Shown piece after piece: positions 4,534 to 10,633 of a stretch of DNA of 43,303 nucleotides. Every line of letters begins with the position of its first letter. The stretch's first letter is position 1. Made by a program: the position numbers and the translations under genes. Below the pieces are notes generated by a model. The model was not told the DNA's origin. It saw nothing but the letters and a program-made list of their open reading frames with translations, and ran no database searches. The stretch is taken from the IMG/VR virus record IMGVR_UViG_3300031365_000004, positions 1 through 43,303 of that record. One strand, written 5' to 3'. Source of the stretch: a virus.

Positions 4534-4712
4534 CAAAAGTAGACAAGATTAAAAAGTTAATGGTAAAGTATAATATTCCTATAGACTTAGCACAGTATAT
4601 AGTGGATAGGGAGGAGAGTGGGGCACAGGAAAAGGTACTAATAAAAGAATACATAAAAGAGTTCAAAAGAGCAGAAAAATGGAAAAATAAAGATAAAAAG
4701 AAAAGAAAATGA
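4530..4712 (+). CDS. Hypothetical basic protein, 60 aa
   Basis: Begins MTKVDKIKKLMVKYNIPIDL. The first 45 residues form a likely helical domain (IPIDLAQYIVDREESGAQEK looks like a small helix-turn-helix-like fold), followed by a very Lys-rich tail (KWKNKDKKKRK). ATGA overlaps on both sides couple it to its neighbours. The basic tail suggests nucleic-acid or membrane-surface contact; nothing more can be said. Confidence 0.6.
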   Translation: MTKVDKIKKLMVKYNIPIDLAQYIVDREESGAQEKVLIKEYIKEFKRAEKWKNKDKKKRK

Positions 4713-5047
4713 AAGGTTTACTAATTACAATTTGTTTAATAGTTTTGTTAGGTTCTGTTCACGGACAGAAGAGCTACACATATGATTTTGGTGTAGCTCG
4801 AGATGATGCCTTAACGATTACTGTTGGGGATGTCTACCGAAAGGTTCTTATAGAGGGTAATCCTTGGCAGGATACTGTTTGGGTTTATGTTACAATAGTT
4901 GATATCAAGGATGGTTGGGTAAAATACAATCTCAATAAGGGGTTTGATGAGCGTATTACTGATTTAGGCTACTCTTATGATCTTGTGAATGATTTTTACC
5001 TATATTATATATACAGAGGAGAACTTTATAAAAAGAAAAGAAGATGA
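4709..5047 (+). CDS. Secreted or periplasmic protein with Sec signal, 112 aa
   Basis: Begins MKGLLITICLIVLLGSVHG, a classic Sec signal peptide with likely cleavage G19|Q20, leaving mature N-terminus QKSYTYDF. Gln after the cleavage site is typical of Bacteroidota exported proteins. The mature part (about 93 residues) is beta-rich with many Tyr and Val and a basic end (YKKKRR). No Cys lipobox is present, so it is not a lipoprotein. It is the only exported protein in the early-looking region; a role in changing the infected cell's surface or blocking superinfection is possible but inferred. Confidence 0.65.
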   Translation: MKGLLITICLIVLLGSVHGQKSYTYDFGVARDDALTITVGDVYRKVLIEGNPWQDTVWVYVTIVDIKDGWVKYNLNKGFDERITDLGYSYDLVNDFYLYYIYRGELYKKKRR

Positions 5048-5133
5048 ATGAAGTATTATTAGCAGTAATTATTGTTTTTTCTCTAATAGGTCTATTGGTT
5101 ATTATTGCTCGGAGACAGACAACTAAAAAGTAA
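5044..5133 (+). CDS. Single-helix membrane mini-protein, 29 aa
   Basis: ATG at 5044 overlaps the preceding stop (ATGA). The 29-residue product is a 20-residue hydrophobic helix (VLLAVIIVFSLIGLLVIIA) followed by RRQTTKK, i.e. N-out/C-in by the positive-inside rule. Start coupling and the clean helix support a real gene. Function unknown. Confidence 0.5.
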   Translation: MNEVLLAVIIVFSLIGLLVIIARRQTTKK

Positions 5134-5137
5134 AGCT

Positions 5138-5290
5138 ATGAAAGCATCTAAGTTATTATCCGAGTATTTTAAGCTTTTAAGGTTTGATAAAGCCCATCAT
5201 TTAGGTTCAGGGGATATACGATTAACAATAGGTCAACAGGAGAATATTATAAAGATTATAGAGGCGCATGAAGAAGCTAAAGATGTGTAA
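5138..5290 (+). CDS. Hypothetical helical protein, 50 aa
   Basis: From ATG 5138 (MKASKLLSEYFKLLRFDKAH) the product is helical and mildly basic, with an acidic C-terminus (EAHEEAKDV). A TTG start at 5105 would overlap the preceding mini-gene and is not preferred. It overlaps the next gene's start (5283). No family recognised. Confidence 0.5.
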   Translation: MKASKLLSEYFKLLRFDKAHHLGSGDIRLTIGQQENIIKIIEAHEEAKDV

Positions 5291-5423
5291 GGTATGTAAG
5301 GAGGTCACTGAGCATGAATTAAACATGTTAGAGGGTGGTCTTTTGTTAAGCACTCAATGTACGAAGTGTAAGAGTATTTTTTCAGTCGGTCGAATAGGTA
5401 GAATGGAGATGCATGATGATTAA
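5283..5423 (+). CDS. Mini zinc-ribbon protein, 46 aa
   Basis: Begins MCKVCKEVTEHELNMLEGG, and after an 18-residue spacer has CTKCKSIFSVGRIG: two C-x2-C knuckles, the minimal zinc-ribbon layout. It overlaps the genes on both sides. Its N-terminus (CKVCKEVTEHEL) resembles that of the 5612-5734 protein (CKYCKEVTPHVN), so the two are probably paralogues. Confidence 0.6.
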   Translation: MCKVCKEVTEHELNMLEGGLLLSTQCTKCKSIFSVGRIGRMEMHDD

Positions 5424-5622
5424 ACCAAAACATTGGATCAGAAAGAGTGAGTTAAGGCTTTACTATGAAGTATATGGTGAAGAGGATGAATCTTTTGAGG
5501 ATTATGTTATCAGGTGGTCTGAGAGCATGAATGACATAGGTTTTCCTCATAAGATTATCGAGGATGGGGCTTGGGAGCAAAACGATTATTATATAGGTAA
5601 TGATTTTGAAGATGAAAAATAG
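5413..5622 (+). CDS. Hypothetical acidic protein, 69 aa
   Basis: Starts MMIKPKHWIRKSELRLYYEV; the second ATG (5416) is equally possible. The product is rich in Glu, Asp, Tyr and Trp and ends with DFEDEK. Small, very acidic phage proteins are sometimes DNA mimics that block host nucleases or anti-phage proteins; here that is only a possibility. It overlaps both neighbouring zinc mini-genes. Confidence 0.6.
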   Translation: MMIKPKHWIRKSELRLYYEVYGEEDESFEDYVIRWSESMNDIGFPHKIIEDGAWEQNDYYIGNDFEDEK

Positions 5623-5734
5623 ATACGAGAATGTTATCTGGAAGTACTGTAAGTATTGTAAGGAGGTTACTCCTCATGTGAATGGTATATGTAAACACTG
5701 TGGAAATTTTAATTATGACAAAGAGATAGGTTGA
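5612..5734 (+). CDS. Mini zinc-ribbon protein, 40 aa
   Basis: Begins MKNRYENVIWKYCKYCKEVT and continues to CKHCGNFNYDKEIG: two C-x2-C pairs 14 residues apart, the same layout as the 5283-5423 product. Start lies inside the end of the upstream gene and its stop overlaps the next ATG (TGATG). Function unknown. Confidence 0.6.
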   Translation: MKNRYENVIWKYCKYCKEVTPHVNGICKHCGNFNYDKEIG

Positions 5735-5985
5735 TGGAAAAAGATTTAGTAGGTGTTATTGCCTTATGTTCGAAGGATATGTTAGGAGTTATAACAGGTT
5801 ATGATGAAAAGCGAAAGGTTTGGGTTGGTTATCAATTGGAGAAGAACCCTGGAAGTTCTTGGGAGAGCAGTCGACCTAGATTATTGACAACTTTAAAAAG
5901 GTTAAGAGATATGCCTCAGTGGTCTATAAGCAAGGATTTTGGTGAACTTTTATATGGAGATGACTATGGCAGAAGTGGTTATTAA
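5734..5985 (+). CDS. Hypothetical protein, 83 aa
   Basis: From ATG 5734 the protein starts MEKDLVGVIALCSKDMLGVI and looks like a small beta-barrel: alternating hydrophobics with 'KDMLGVITGYDEKRKVWVGYQL' followed by 'SSWESSRPRLL', as in small phage proteins with a Tudor/SH3-like layout. TTG at 5731 would add one residue only. No catalytic residues are seen. Confidence 0.6.
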   Translation: MEKDLVGVIALCSKDMLGVITGYDEKRKVWVGYQLEKNPGSSWESSRPRLLTTLKRLRDMPQWSISKDFGELLYGDDYGRSGY

Positions 5986-6187
5986 GTTCACTCTTCCTAA
6001 AGAGCAGGAGGAGTATGATAGGTGTAATAAGGCACTTGATTTATGTAGTTTTATCTGGGATTTCCAACAATATTTAAGAGAACAGGTCAAATATGCAGAA
6101 AAACCTGATGATATTGACACTATTTTTGAGAAGTGGTTTGAGCTTCTAGATACTAAGAACATTGACTTAGACGCTCTTTACTCATAA
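5966..6187 (+). CDS. Conserved phage protein, 73 aa
   Basis: From ATG 5966 the product starts MAEVVIKFTLPKEQEEYDRC and continues through LCSFIWDFQQYLREQVKY to an acidic C-terminus. The layout 'F-LP-EQEE-..-W-..-YLR-..-K' matches a widespread short phage protein of unknown function (recalled from many phage genomes, not searched). An upstream ATG at 5939 would extend it but overlap the previous gene by 47 bp; the 5966 start overlaps by 20 bp. It is the last gene of the first rightward mini-gene block. Confidence 0.65.
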   Translation: MAEVVIKFTLPKEQEEYDRCNKALDLCSFIWDFQQYLREQVKYAEKPDDIDTIFEKWFELLDTKNIDLDALYS

Positions 6188-6191
6188 GAAA

Positions 6192-6219
6192 TGTTAGGGT
6201 TCCTAACAAAGGTTGTTAG
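6192..6219. promoter_or_regulatory. TGTTAG operator-like element, copy 1
   Basis: TGTTAGG-GTT-CCTAACA (6192-6208) is a perfect 7-bp inverted repeat, followed by a direct TGTTAG copy (6214-6219). The first and last TGTTAG start 22 bp apart. The same arrangement with 22-bp spacing and the shared TGTTAGAAAA tail is found at 22290-22317, also upstream of a promoter. Likely a binding site for a phage regulator. Confidence 0.6.
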
Positions 6220-6238
6220 AAAAAAAGTGCCAAAAAAC

Positions 6239-6269
6239 TTGACAAATGGATTTTAATGTTGTATATTTG
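6239..6269 (+). promoter_or_regulatory. Bacteroidota-type promoter for the structured RNA
   Basis: TTG (6239-6241 in ACTTGAC), 20-bp spacer, TATATTTG (6262-6269), an exact match to TAnnTTTG. It shares ACTTGAC and the TAATGTTGTAT core with the 4253 promoter. Transcription should start near 6275. Confidence 0.8.
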
Positions 6270-6275
6270 CAAAAA

Positions 6276-6534
6276 TAAGTTTAGGTTACCCTGAAGAGGG
6301 GCCTATGGGAAGCGGAAGTTACGTGTTAACTAAACCGTCAAGTTTAAGAGTATAACGTTGGTGATCTACTGTTGGGGACCATAAGATGTGAAAGGCAGTA
6401 GTGAGGCTTTAGGGGTACACTGGACCAACATATAAAGAACGACTTAAACATGTTCCTTGGGATCTTAAAGGTCTCGTTATCAAGTAGATAAACTTGATCA
6501 ATAGGGACCCCTCATCAGAAACAAGTTCTGATAT
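6276..6534 (+). ncRNA. Candidate structured RNA or long leader, about 260 nt
   Basis: No frame looks like protein between the promoter and the ATG at 6535, but there are many nested complementary segments: GTTTA-g-GTTA with TAAC-TAAAC (6279-6288 and 6327-6335) around a CCCT/AGGG hairpin; GTTGGT/ACCAAC (6357-6362 and 6424-6429) around CTACTG/CAGTAG (6366-6371 and 6396-6401); AACGA/TCGTT (6438-6442 and 6474-6478) around CCTT/AAGG; then ATCAAGT/ACTTGAT (6479-6498) and ATCAGAA/TTCTGAT (6514-6532). AGGGGT (6411) can pair with ACCCCT (6507), giving a possible pseudoknot. It is more G-rich than its surroundings. It could be a stand-alone RNA or a regulatory leader; the last hairpin ends 3 nt before the ATG. 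I did not recognise a known family. Confidence 0.65.
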
Positions 6535-6675
6535 ATGAAGAATAAGAAAAAGATAAAGAAGCTTAAGAAGAAGATAAAAGAGTTAGAGAGTAAGCTTCCT
6601 AATCCAACTATTAGAAAGATTGGGTTTGATTATTTGTATGAAGACGATAATGAGTATGAAGAAGAAGGATATTAA
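6535..6675 (+). CDS. Hypothetical Lys/Glu-rich protein, 46 aa
   Basis: Begins MKNKKKIKKLKKKIKELESK, a highly basic helix likely to form a coiled coil, then turns acidic (YEDDNEYEEEGY). The ATG directly follows the terminal hairpin of the structured RNA, so its translation may be gated by that hairpin. No family recognised. Confidence 0.5.
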   Translation: MKNKKKIKKLKKKIKELESKLPNPTIRKIGFDYLYEDDNEYEEEGY

Positions 6676-6677
6676 CT

Positions 6678-6848
6678 ATGAAACCCAGAATAAACTATCC
6701 GATAGTAAAAACAGACTCTGACAAGTATTATCCTTTAATGATATTAGATAGTTCTGGAGTTACACATTATTGGGATCATGATGGTAATTATGATGGTTGT
6801 TCAAGTGATCCACATATAGATTATGAAAGTGGAATTTGTTTAAATTGA
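6678..6848 (+). CDS. Hypothetical protein, 56 aa
   Basis: Begins MKPRINYPIVKTDSDKYYPL. Contains 'THYWDHDGNYDGCSSDPHID', which is Asp- and His-rich and might bind a metal, and ends with SGICLN. It follows 6535-6675 by 2 bp. Unknown function. Confidence 0.5.
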   Translation: MKPRINYPIVKTDSDKYYPLMILDSSGVTHYWDHDGNYDGCSSDPHIDYESGICLN

Positions 6849-6859
6849 AAAGAAGTTAG

Positions 6860-7003
6860 ATGTATAATAGCAGATATGTAATAGAATTTAAGAGTGGTGG
6901 TTACAAAGGAGATTTTCTTTATCCTTTGAAGTCTTTTGACATTGTTGTAGTTAGTGAAGAGAGTGATAATAAAGTAAAAAACATTTATATATTTAAAGTA
7001 TGA
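6860..7003 (+). CDS. Hypothetical beta-rich mini-protein, 47 aa
   Basis: Begins MYNSRYVIEFKSGGYKGDFL with alternating hydrophobic residues (FDIVVVSEES, NIYIFKV), typical of a small beta-sheet protein. Its stop overlaps the ATG of the next gene (ATGA). Unknown function. Confidence 0.5.
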   Translation: MYNSRYVIEFKSGGYKGDFLYPLKSFDIVVVSEESDNKVKNIYIFKV

Positions 7004-7191
7004 AGAAGTTTATTAACAATGCTTGGGTCACAATAGTAATTTGGCAATTATTGTTTATTAGTGGATTATGGATTGGTAGTGCTAAGGTAGATAGTGCTAC
7101 AACTGCTATTCCTGCAGTTTTCTGGTTTGGTACATTTTGTTTATGGGCTTTTGGCATGAACAAAGGCTGGTTTAAAAATAAAGATGAGTAA
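7000..7191 (+). CDS. Small two-helix membrane protein, 63 aa
   Basis: Begins MKKFINNAWVTIVIWQLLFI; hydrophobic segments at about 8-26 and 36-53 are separated by SAKVDSATTA, and the tail is polar (KGWFKNKDE). ATGA coupling to the previous gene. It is the last gene before a clear terminator. Likely inner-membrane; function unknown. Confidence 0.6.
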   Translation: MKKFINNAWVTIVIWQLLFISGLWIGSAKVDSATTAIPAVFWFGTFCLWAFGMNKGWFKNKDE

Positions 7192-7205
7192 CCTCCTTTC
7201 TTTCG

Positions 7206-7246
7206 GGTTCCCTATGGCACTAGCCTACCGCTGTGGGGAACCTTTT
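7206..7246 (+). terminator. Rho-independent terminator
   Basis: GGTTCCC (7206-7212) pairs with GGGAACC (7236-7242) around a 23-nt loop, followed directly by TTTT. It closes the transcript that starts at the 6262 promoter. Confidence 0.7.
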
Positions 7247-7256
7247 ACTATTTTAA

Positions 7257-7871
7257 ATGGAGTCAATGACTTGTATAGGTATGTCACGTTCAGGACATAC
7301 TTTTGTTGCGAATAATATAAGATCCTGGTTACCTGAAGTGGAGTTTACTGATCAAGAGAACAGGATCTTTCCTAAGCAGGATTTTGATTATTCTTTTATA
7401 GTAGTAAGAGATTATATGAATTGGTTGGCTTCTTATCTTACTTTTTTAAGAAAGATTCCAAGAGAGAAATTAAGGTCTCATGCTGAAGTGTATGTTGGAA
7501 GGTACAAAGAGCTTTTAGAGGAATATCTTTTTCCTAAAAGGGTACCGAAGAGTGTGAGAGTTTGTTATGATTACTTCGTTAGGAATAGGTTATACAGGCA
7601 AGGTGTTTGTGAGATAGTAGGGGGTGAATATAACGAAAAGGTATTAGATAAGATACCAAAGAGAGGTGGTTATAGTTCTTTTGATAAGGATCATTATCAA
7701 GATAAAGGATCACAGATGGCTGTTTCAAGAAGGTATCAGCATATGCCAGGTAGTGATATAAGTAAGGAATATGTATATTTCTTAAAGAATGATAAGGGTT
7801 CTATACAGTTATGGAGAGAGAATTTTGGATTTACATCTGATCAGGAGGATTTTTTAAATATGTATAGATGA
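7257..7871 (+). CDS. Sulfotransferase-like P-loop protein, 204 aa
   Basis: Residues 6-22 (CIGMSRSGHTFVANNIR) match the 5'-phosphosulfate-binding loop of PAPS-dependent sulfotransferases (pattern RSGHTF). Residues 48-60 (IVVRDYMNWLASY) match the 3'-phosphate-binding motif (VRDP-like, Arg then Ser). The length is near the family's lower limit. By family rule it would move a sulfate from PAPS to a hydroxyl or amine of an acceptor. The phage makes no visible PAPS, so host PAPS would be needed. The acceptor is unknown: a surface glycan, a small molecule or a phage component. A P-loop kinase is the alternative, but two motifs at the right distance favour sulfotransferase. It starts 10 bp after a terminator's T-run, so it needs readthrough or an unseen promoter. 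Confidence 0.65.
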   Translation: MESMTCIGMSRSGHTFVANNIRSWLPEVEFTDQENRIFPKQDFDYSFIVVRDYMNWLASYLTFLRKIPREKLRSHAEVYVGRYKELLEEYLFPKRVPKSVRVCYDYFVRNRLYRQGVCEIVGGEYNEKVLDKIPKRGGYSSFDKDHYQDKGSQMAVSRRYQHMPGSDISKEYVYFLKNDKGSIQLWRENFGFTSDQEDFLNMYR

Positions 7872-8023
7872 TAGTAGAGTATGAGAGTGATAGTCTGGTA
7901 ATTCATTTTACCAGTGATTTAGAGAAGAATTATTTTAAAGAGAGGAGCCTCTTACTTATGGAGAGGCTTGAGGATGAAGAGGGGTTTTACGGTTTTAAAT
8001 TAGTGTTTAATGGAAAGAATTAA
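7868..8023 (+). CDS. Hypothetical acidic protein, 51 aa
   Basis: ATGA-coupled to the sulfotransferase-like gene. Begins MIVEYESDSLVIHFTSDLEK; it has a beta start, a helical LLLMERLEDEE segment and a final strand. It overlaps the next gene's start by 14 bp. Unknown function. Confidence 0.5.
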   Translation: MIVEYESDSLVIHFTSDLEKNYFKERSLLLMERLEDEEGFYGFKLVFNGKN

Positions 8024-8330
8024 AGATATTAAAGAGATTATTATTGGTGAAGGTGAGGTATTATTTGAGGTAATACATCCAAAGAGAAAAAGTGGAATAA
8101 TTTTAGAAGAAAAATTATCAGATAAGCGGACAAACGATTACGGCATTATTATTGCAAAAGGGTCTGCAGTAGTAGATCTTGAGGTAGGTGATATTGTTGT
8201 TCGTATTAGACCCAAAGATCTTCCTGGGTATGAGTATCATAACAAAGAATATGTATTAACTTCTAGATATAATATTGCTATAGTAGTCAAACCTGCTAAT
8301 TTCAGCCTAACAGAAGAGTTAAGAGCATGA
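8010..8330 (+). CDS. GroES-like co-chaperonin, 106 aa
   Basis: The order of elements fits the GroES fold: an early strand (EVLFEVIHPKRKSGIILEEK, like the 'KTSGGIVLP' start of the mobile loop), a Gly-rich turn (GIIIAKGS), 'LEVGDIVVRI' matching the conserved 'V-GD-V' motif, then a Tyr-rich segment and a final strand (YNIAIVV). Family length is about 95-110. It would cap host GroEL for folding of phage proteins, as T4 Gp31 does for its capsid protein. It overlaps its neighbours and lies upstream of the packaging module. Moderately sure; sequence identity to cellular GroES is visibly low. Confidence 0.6.
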   Translation: MERIKDIKEIIIGEGEVLFEVIHPKRKSGIILEEKLSDKRTNDYGIIIAKGSAVVDLEVGDIVVRIRPKDLPGYEYHNKEYVLTSRYNIAIVVKPANFSLTEELRA

Positions 8331-8518
8331 ATAGGAGAATAAGAAGAAAAATGGGAGCTGGGAATCCTGAACCACAGGTCAAGCGTGTCTTTCAGAAGGT
8401 TAATCGAAATGATATCTGTCCTTGTGGATCGGGGAAGAAATTTAAGCATTGTACTTGCTTTAATCATCAGAAATCCTATTACAACTTTAAGAAAAAACAA
8501 AGTGATAAGGGAACTTAG
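8327..8518 (+). CDS. SEC-C motif zinc protein, 63 aa
   Basis: Starts MNRRIRRKMGAGNPEPQVKR. Residues about 27-45 (NDICPCGSGKKFKHCTC) are a textbook SEC-C motif (CPCGSGKKFKHC), the zinc-binding tail found at the end of SecA and as a stand-alone module. Both ends are strongly basic. ATGA overlap with the GroES-like gene. SEC-C can bind SecB or ribosomes in bacteria; in phages its role is not known. A terminator follows. Confidence 0.75.
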   Translation: MNRRIRRKMGAGNPEPQVKRVFQKVNRNDICPCGSGKKFKHCTCFNHQKSYYNFKKKQSDKGT

Positions 8519-8530
8519 TCTCCCTTTTAA
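8507..8530 (+). terminator. Probable rho-independent terminator
   Basis: AAGGGA (8507-8512) pairs with TCCCTT (8521-8526) around an 8-nt loop, then TTAATAATT. Moderate stem with a short T-run; it overlaps the end of the SEC-C gene. Confidence 0.5.
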
Positions 8531-8541
8531 TAATTAAAGTT

Positions 8542-8829
8542 ATGAATTATGAGATATTGGATAAGAGTAGGGCATACAGGGCTAATTGCTCACCTGTGGA
8601 GATTGCTCTTTATCCTGAAGTGGGTGAACTAATTTACACTAGTGTTGGGGATTGTTTTAAGTGTGTGAGTGACACAGCAGGACAACTTTATTTTGAACTC
8701 ATTCATCCAACTGTGATTTGTGATGGGACCTTGCTCCCTGATTTAACGGAGAAGCAGTTGGAATTATTTTGGGCCTTAAGTCGTTCTGAGTTAAATAGGG
8801 TACTTTATGGAATTAAATATACCAGTTAA
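8542..8829 (+). CDS. Hypothetical protein, 95 aa
   Basis: Begins MNYEILDKSRAYRANCSPVE. Strand-rich centre (VGELIYTSVGDCFKCVSDTA, LYFELIHP) and a helical end (EKQLELFWALSRSELNRVLY). Cysteines are scattered and do not form a convincing zinc site. Overlaps the following HTH gene by 23 bp. No family recognised. Confidence 0.6.
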   Translation: MNYEILDKSRAYRANCSPVEIALYPEVGELIYTSVGDCFKCVSDTAGQLYFELIHPTVICDGTLLPDLTEKQLELFWALSRSELNRVLYGIKYTS

Positions 8830-9157
8830 TGGTGCTGAGCGTATATATGTGATGTTAGGTATGTTTTCTATTTTCCCTCCTTACAGTCGATTAGACAATA
8901 GGGAAAAGAAAATCTTATCTGAGCTTTATTACATTAATAGTGAGCTTAAGCAGTTAAATGATCATCGTCGGGGGCAGATCATTTTTGATTATGATACAAG
9001 GAAGGAGATTGCACAGAAATACGGATTGAGTATGAACTCTGTTTACAATGTCTTCTCCTCCTTGAAGAAGAAAGGATTTATAGAAGATAACACTTTGCTT
9101 CATAAGTTAGATTATGAGGAGAGTGTTCTAATACAATTCAAAAAGAATGAACGTTGA
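8807..9157 (+). CDS. Winged-helix DNA-binding protein, 116 aa
   Basis: Begins MELNIPVNGAERIYVMLGMF. Residues about 63-98 hold a clear helix-turn-helix: 'DTRKEIAQKYGLSMNSVYNV' as helices 2-3 and 'FSSLKKKGFI' leading into the wing, as in MarR/GntR-type folds. A phage-encoded regulator just upstream of the packaging genes could control late transcription and is a natural candidate for binding the TGTTAG elements at 6192 and 22290, but that link is inferred. Stop overlaps the next gene by 11 bp. Confidence 0.65.
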   Translation: MELNIPVNGAERIYVMLGMFSIFPPYSRLDNREKKILSELYYINSELKQLNDHRRGQIIFDYDTRKEIAQKYGLSMNSVYNVFSSLKKKGFIEDNTLLHKLDYEESVLIQFKKNER

Positions 9158-9368
9158 TTTCGATGTTTTACAGGAGCATGGTAGGATTGTTAAGACGAGG
9201 ACATACGAGGATGTTGATAAGGCTCTAAGGGCTTATAGGGAACTATACGAGAGCTTATCCATCAATAAAGAGGTTATTTTTGGAAGGGAAGGAGAATCTT
9301 TTGACTTTAAATTAGGTATTTCCATATCCTCTCCATATATTATTACTGTACAAATATATTTAGGATGA
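9147..9368 (+). CDS. Hypothetical protein, 73 aa
   Basis: Begins MNVDFDVLQEHGRIVKTRTY; helical middle (DVDKALRAYRELYESL) and beta end (SPYIITVQIYLG). ATGA overlap with the metallophosphoesterase gene downstream suggests they are made together. No recognised family. Confidence 0.55.
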   Translation: MNVDFDVLQEHGRIVKTRTYEDVDKALRAYRELYESLSINKEVIFGREGESFDFKLGISISSPYIITVQIYLG

Positions 9369-10633
9369 AGAAAATATATCAATATGATGAAGAGGGTTTA
9401 TTGTTAAAATCTTGGAAAAGTATTGCAGCTGCAGCTAATCAGTATGATATTGATGAGTCTGCTATACGTAAGGCTGTTAGTCGGAATGGTACGTCTGCAG
9501 GATTTTTCTGGAGTAAGGAGAAGCTAAATAATTTTTTTGAGTCAGATCTTTCTCCTAAGTATGATGATATCTTATATGATCATAGTAAGCTTGAGTATAG
9601 CTTACAAAAGTCAAGAGACACTAATAGGATCAGTAGAGCCAAGAACAGAACTAATTATAGGTTTTACAATCTTATTGAGACTCTTAGTGATTCTTTAGAG
9701 AAGCAGTTTGAGTCTATTGCTTTTACTACTCCTGTGCAGGAGCCTAACATCGTTAAGAACGGTAAGGTTTTTATAGTACAGATCTCTGATGCACATTTCA
9801 ATGAGGAGATTGATCTGCCACATAACAGATATGATTTTTTTGAAGCCTCTAAGAGGATGCAGAAGCTTGCTTATAAGATCAAGAGTTATGCTGGTGAGGA
9901 CTTATCAAAGATCATTGTTGCTATGACAGGAGATATGATTAACAGCGATCGTCGATTGGATGAGATGTTAAATATGTCTACCAACCGAATGAAGGCAAGC
10001 TTATTAGCCACTTCCCTACTCTCTTACTTTATTAAGGAGATGGCTACTATCGCTCCTGTTGAGGTTGTTGCGGTAACGGGTAATGAAAGTCGTATACATG
10101 ATGAATGGGGATTAACAGATAAGATGTTAACAGACAACTATGATTTTCTAATTTTCAATATGCTCAAGGCAGTTCTTAAGGATCATCCATACATCACTTT
10201 TATGGATAGCAATCCAAAGGAGACGGTTGTTGAGGTTAATGGATTAAAAATATTAATTACACATGGAGAGATGTATAAGCAAGCGACTCAGGACCGAATA
10301 CAAAAAACCTTCGGGAGGTATGCTGCTAGAGGTATCAACTTGGATTACATTATCTTTGGCCACATCCACTTCGCTAATATTGGTGATATTTTTGCTCGTA
10401 GCGGCTCTATTTCTGGAAGTAATACTTATTCTGAATACGGGATTGACTTGGTTACGAAAGCTTCTCAGAACCTGCATATAATTTATAAGGAGGGTGAGAT
10501 GGATAATATCAGGATGGATATTCATAACACGAACGGTTTTCCTGGTTATCCTCTTCATGATGATGTGGATGCATACAATGCATTAGGGAATAAGAAAGTA
10601 TACAAGAAGTATACTGTTATAGTAGTGAAGTAA
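9365..10633 (+). CDS. NUMOD1-metallophosphoesterase fusion, 422 aa
   Basis: Residues about 1-55 (KKIYQYDEEGLLLKSWKSIA, then helix-turn-helix, then FFWSKEK) match the NUMOD1 DNA-binding repeat known from homing endonucleases. Residues 132-385 are a calcineurin-like phosphoesterase: SDAH (D142, H144), GD (189-190), GNES (239-242), TH (299-300) and GHIH (332-335), the five metal-site blocks in order. Block III reads GNE rather than the usual GNH, so the usual catalytic His is absent there; H245 is nearby. By family it hydrolyses phosphodiesters or phosphoproteins with two metal ions; the NUMOD1 domain points to DNA, as in Mre11/SbcD-like nucleases. It sits among late-region genes before the terminase, so DNA processing at packaging is plausible. 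Confidence 0.75.
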   Translation: MKKIYQYDEEGLLLKSWKSIAAAANQYDIDESAIRKAVSRNGTSAGFFWSKEKLNNFFESDLSPKYDDILYDHSKLEYSLQKSRDTNRISRAKNRTNYRFYNLIETLSDSLEKQFESIAFTTPVQEPNIVKNGKVFIVQISDAHFNEEIDLPHNRYDFFEASKRMQKLAYKIKSYAGEDLSKIIVAMTGDMINSDRRLDEMLNMSTNRMKASLLATSLLSYFIKEMATIAPVEVVAVTGNESRIHDEWGLTDKMLTDNYDFLIFNMLKAVLKDHPYITFMDSNPKETVVEVNGLKILITHGEMYKQATQDRIQKTFGRYAARGINLDYIIFGHIHFANIGDIFARSGSISGSNTYSEYGIDLVTKASQNLHIIYKEGEMDNIRMDIHNTNGFPGYPLHDDVDAYNALGNKKVYKKYTVIVVK

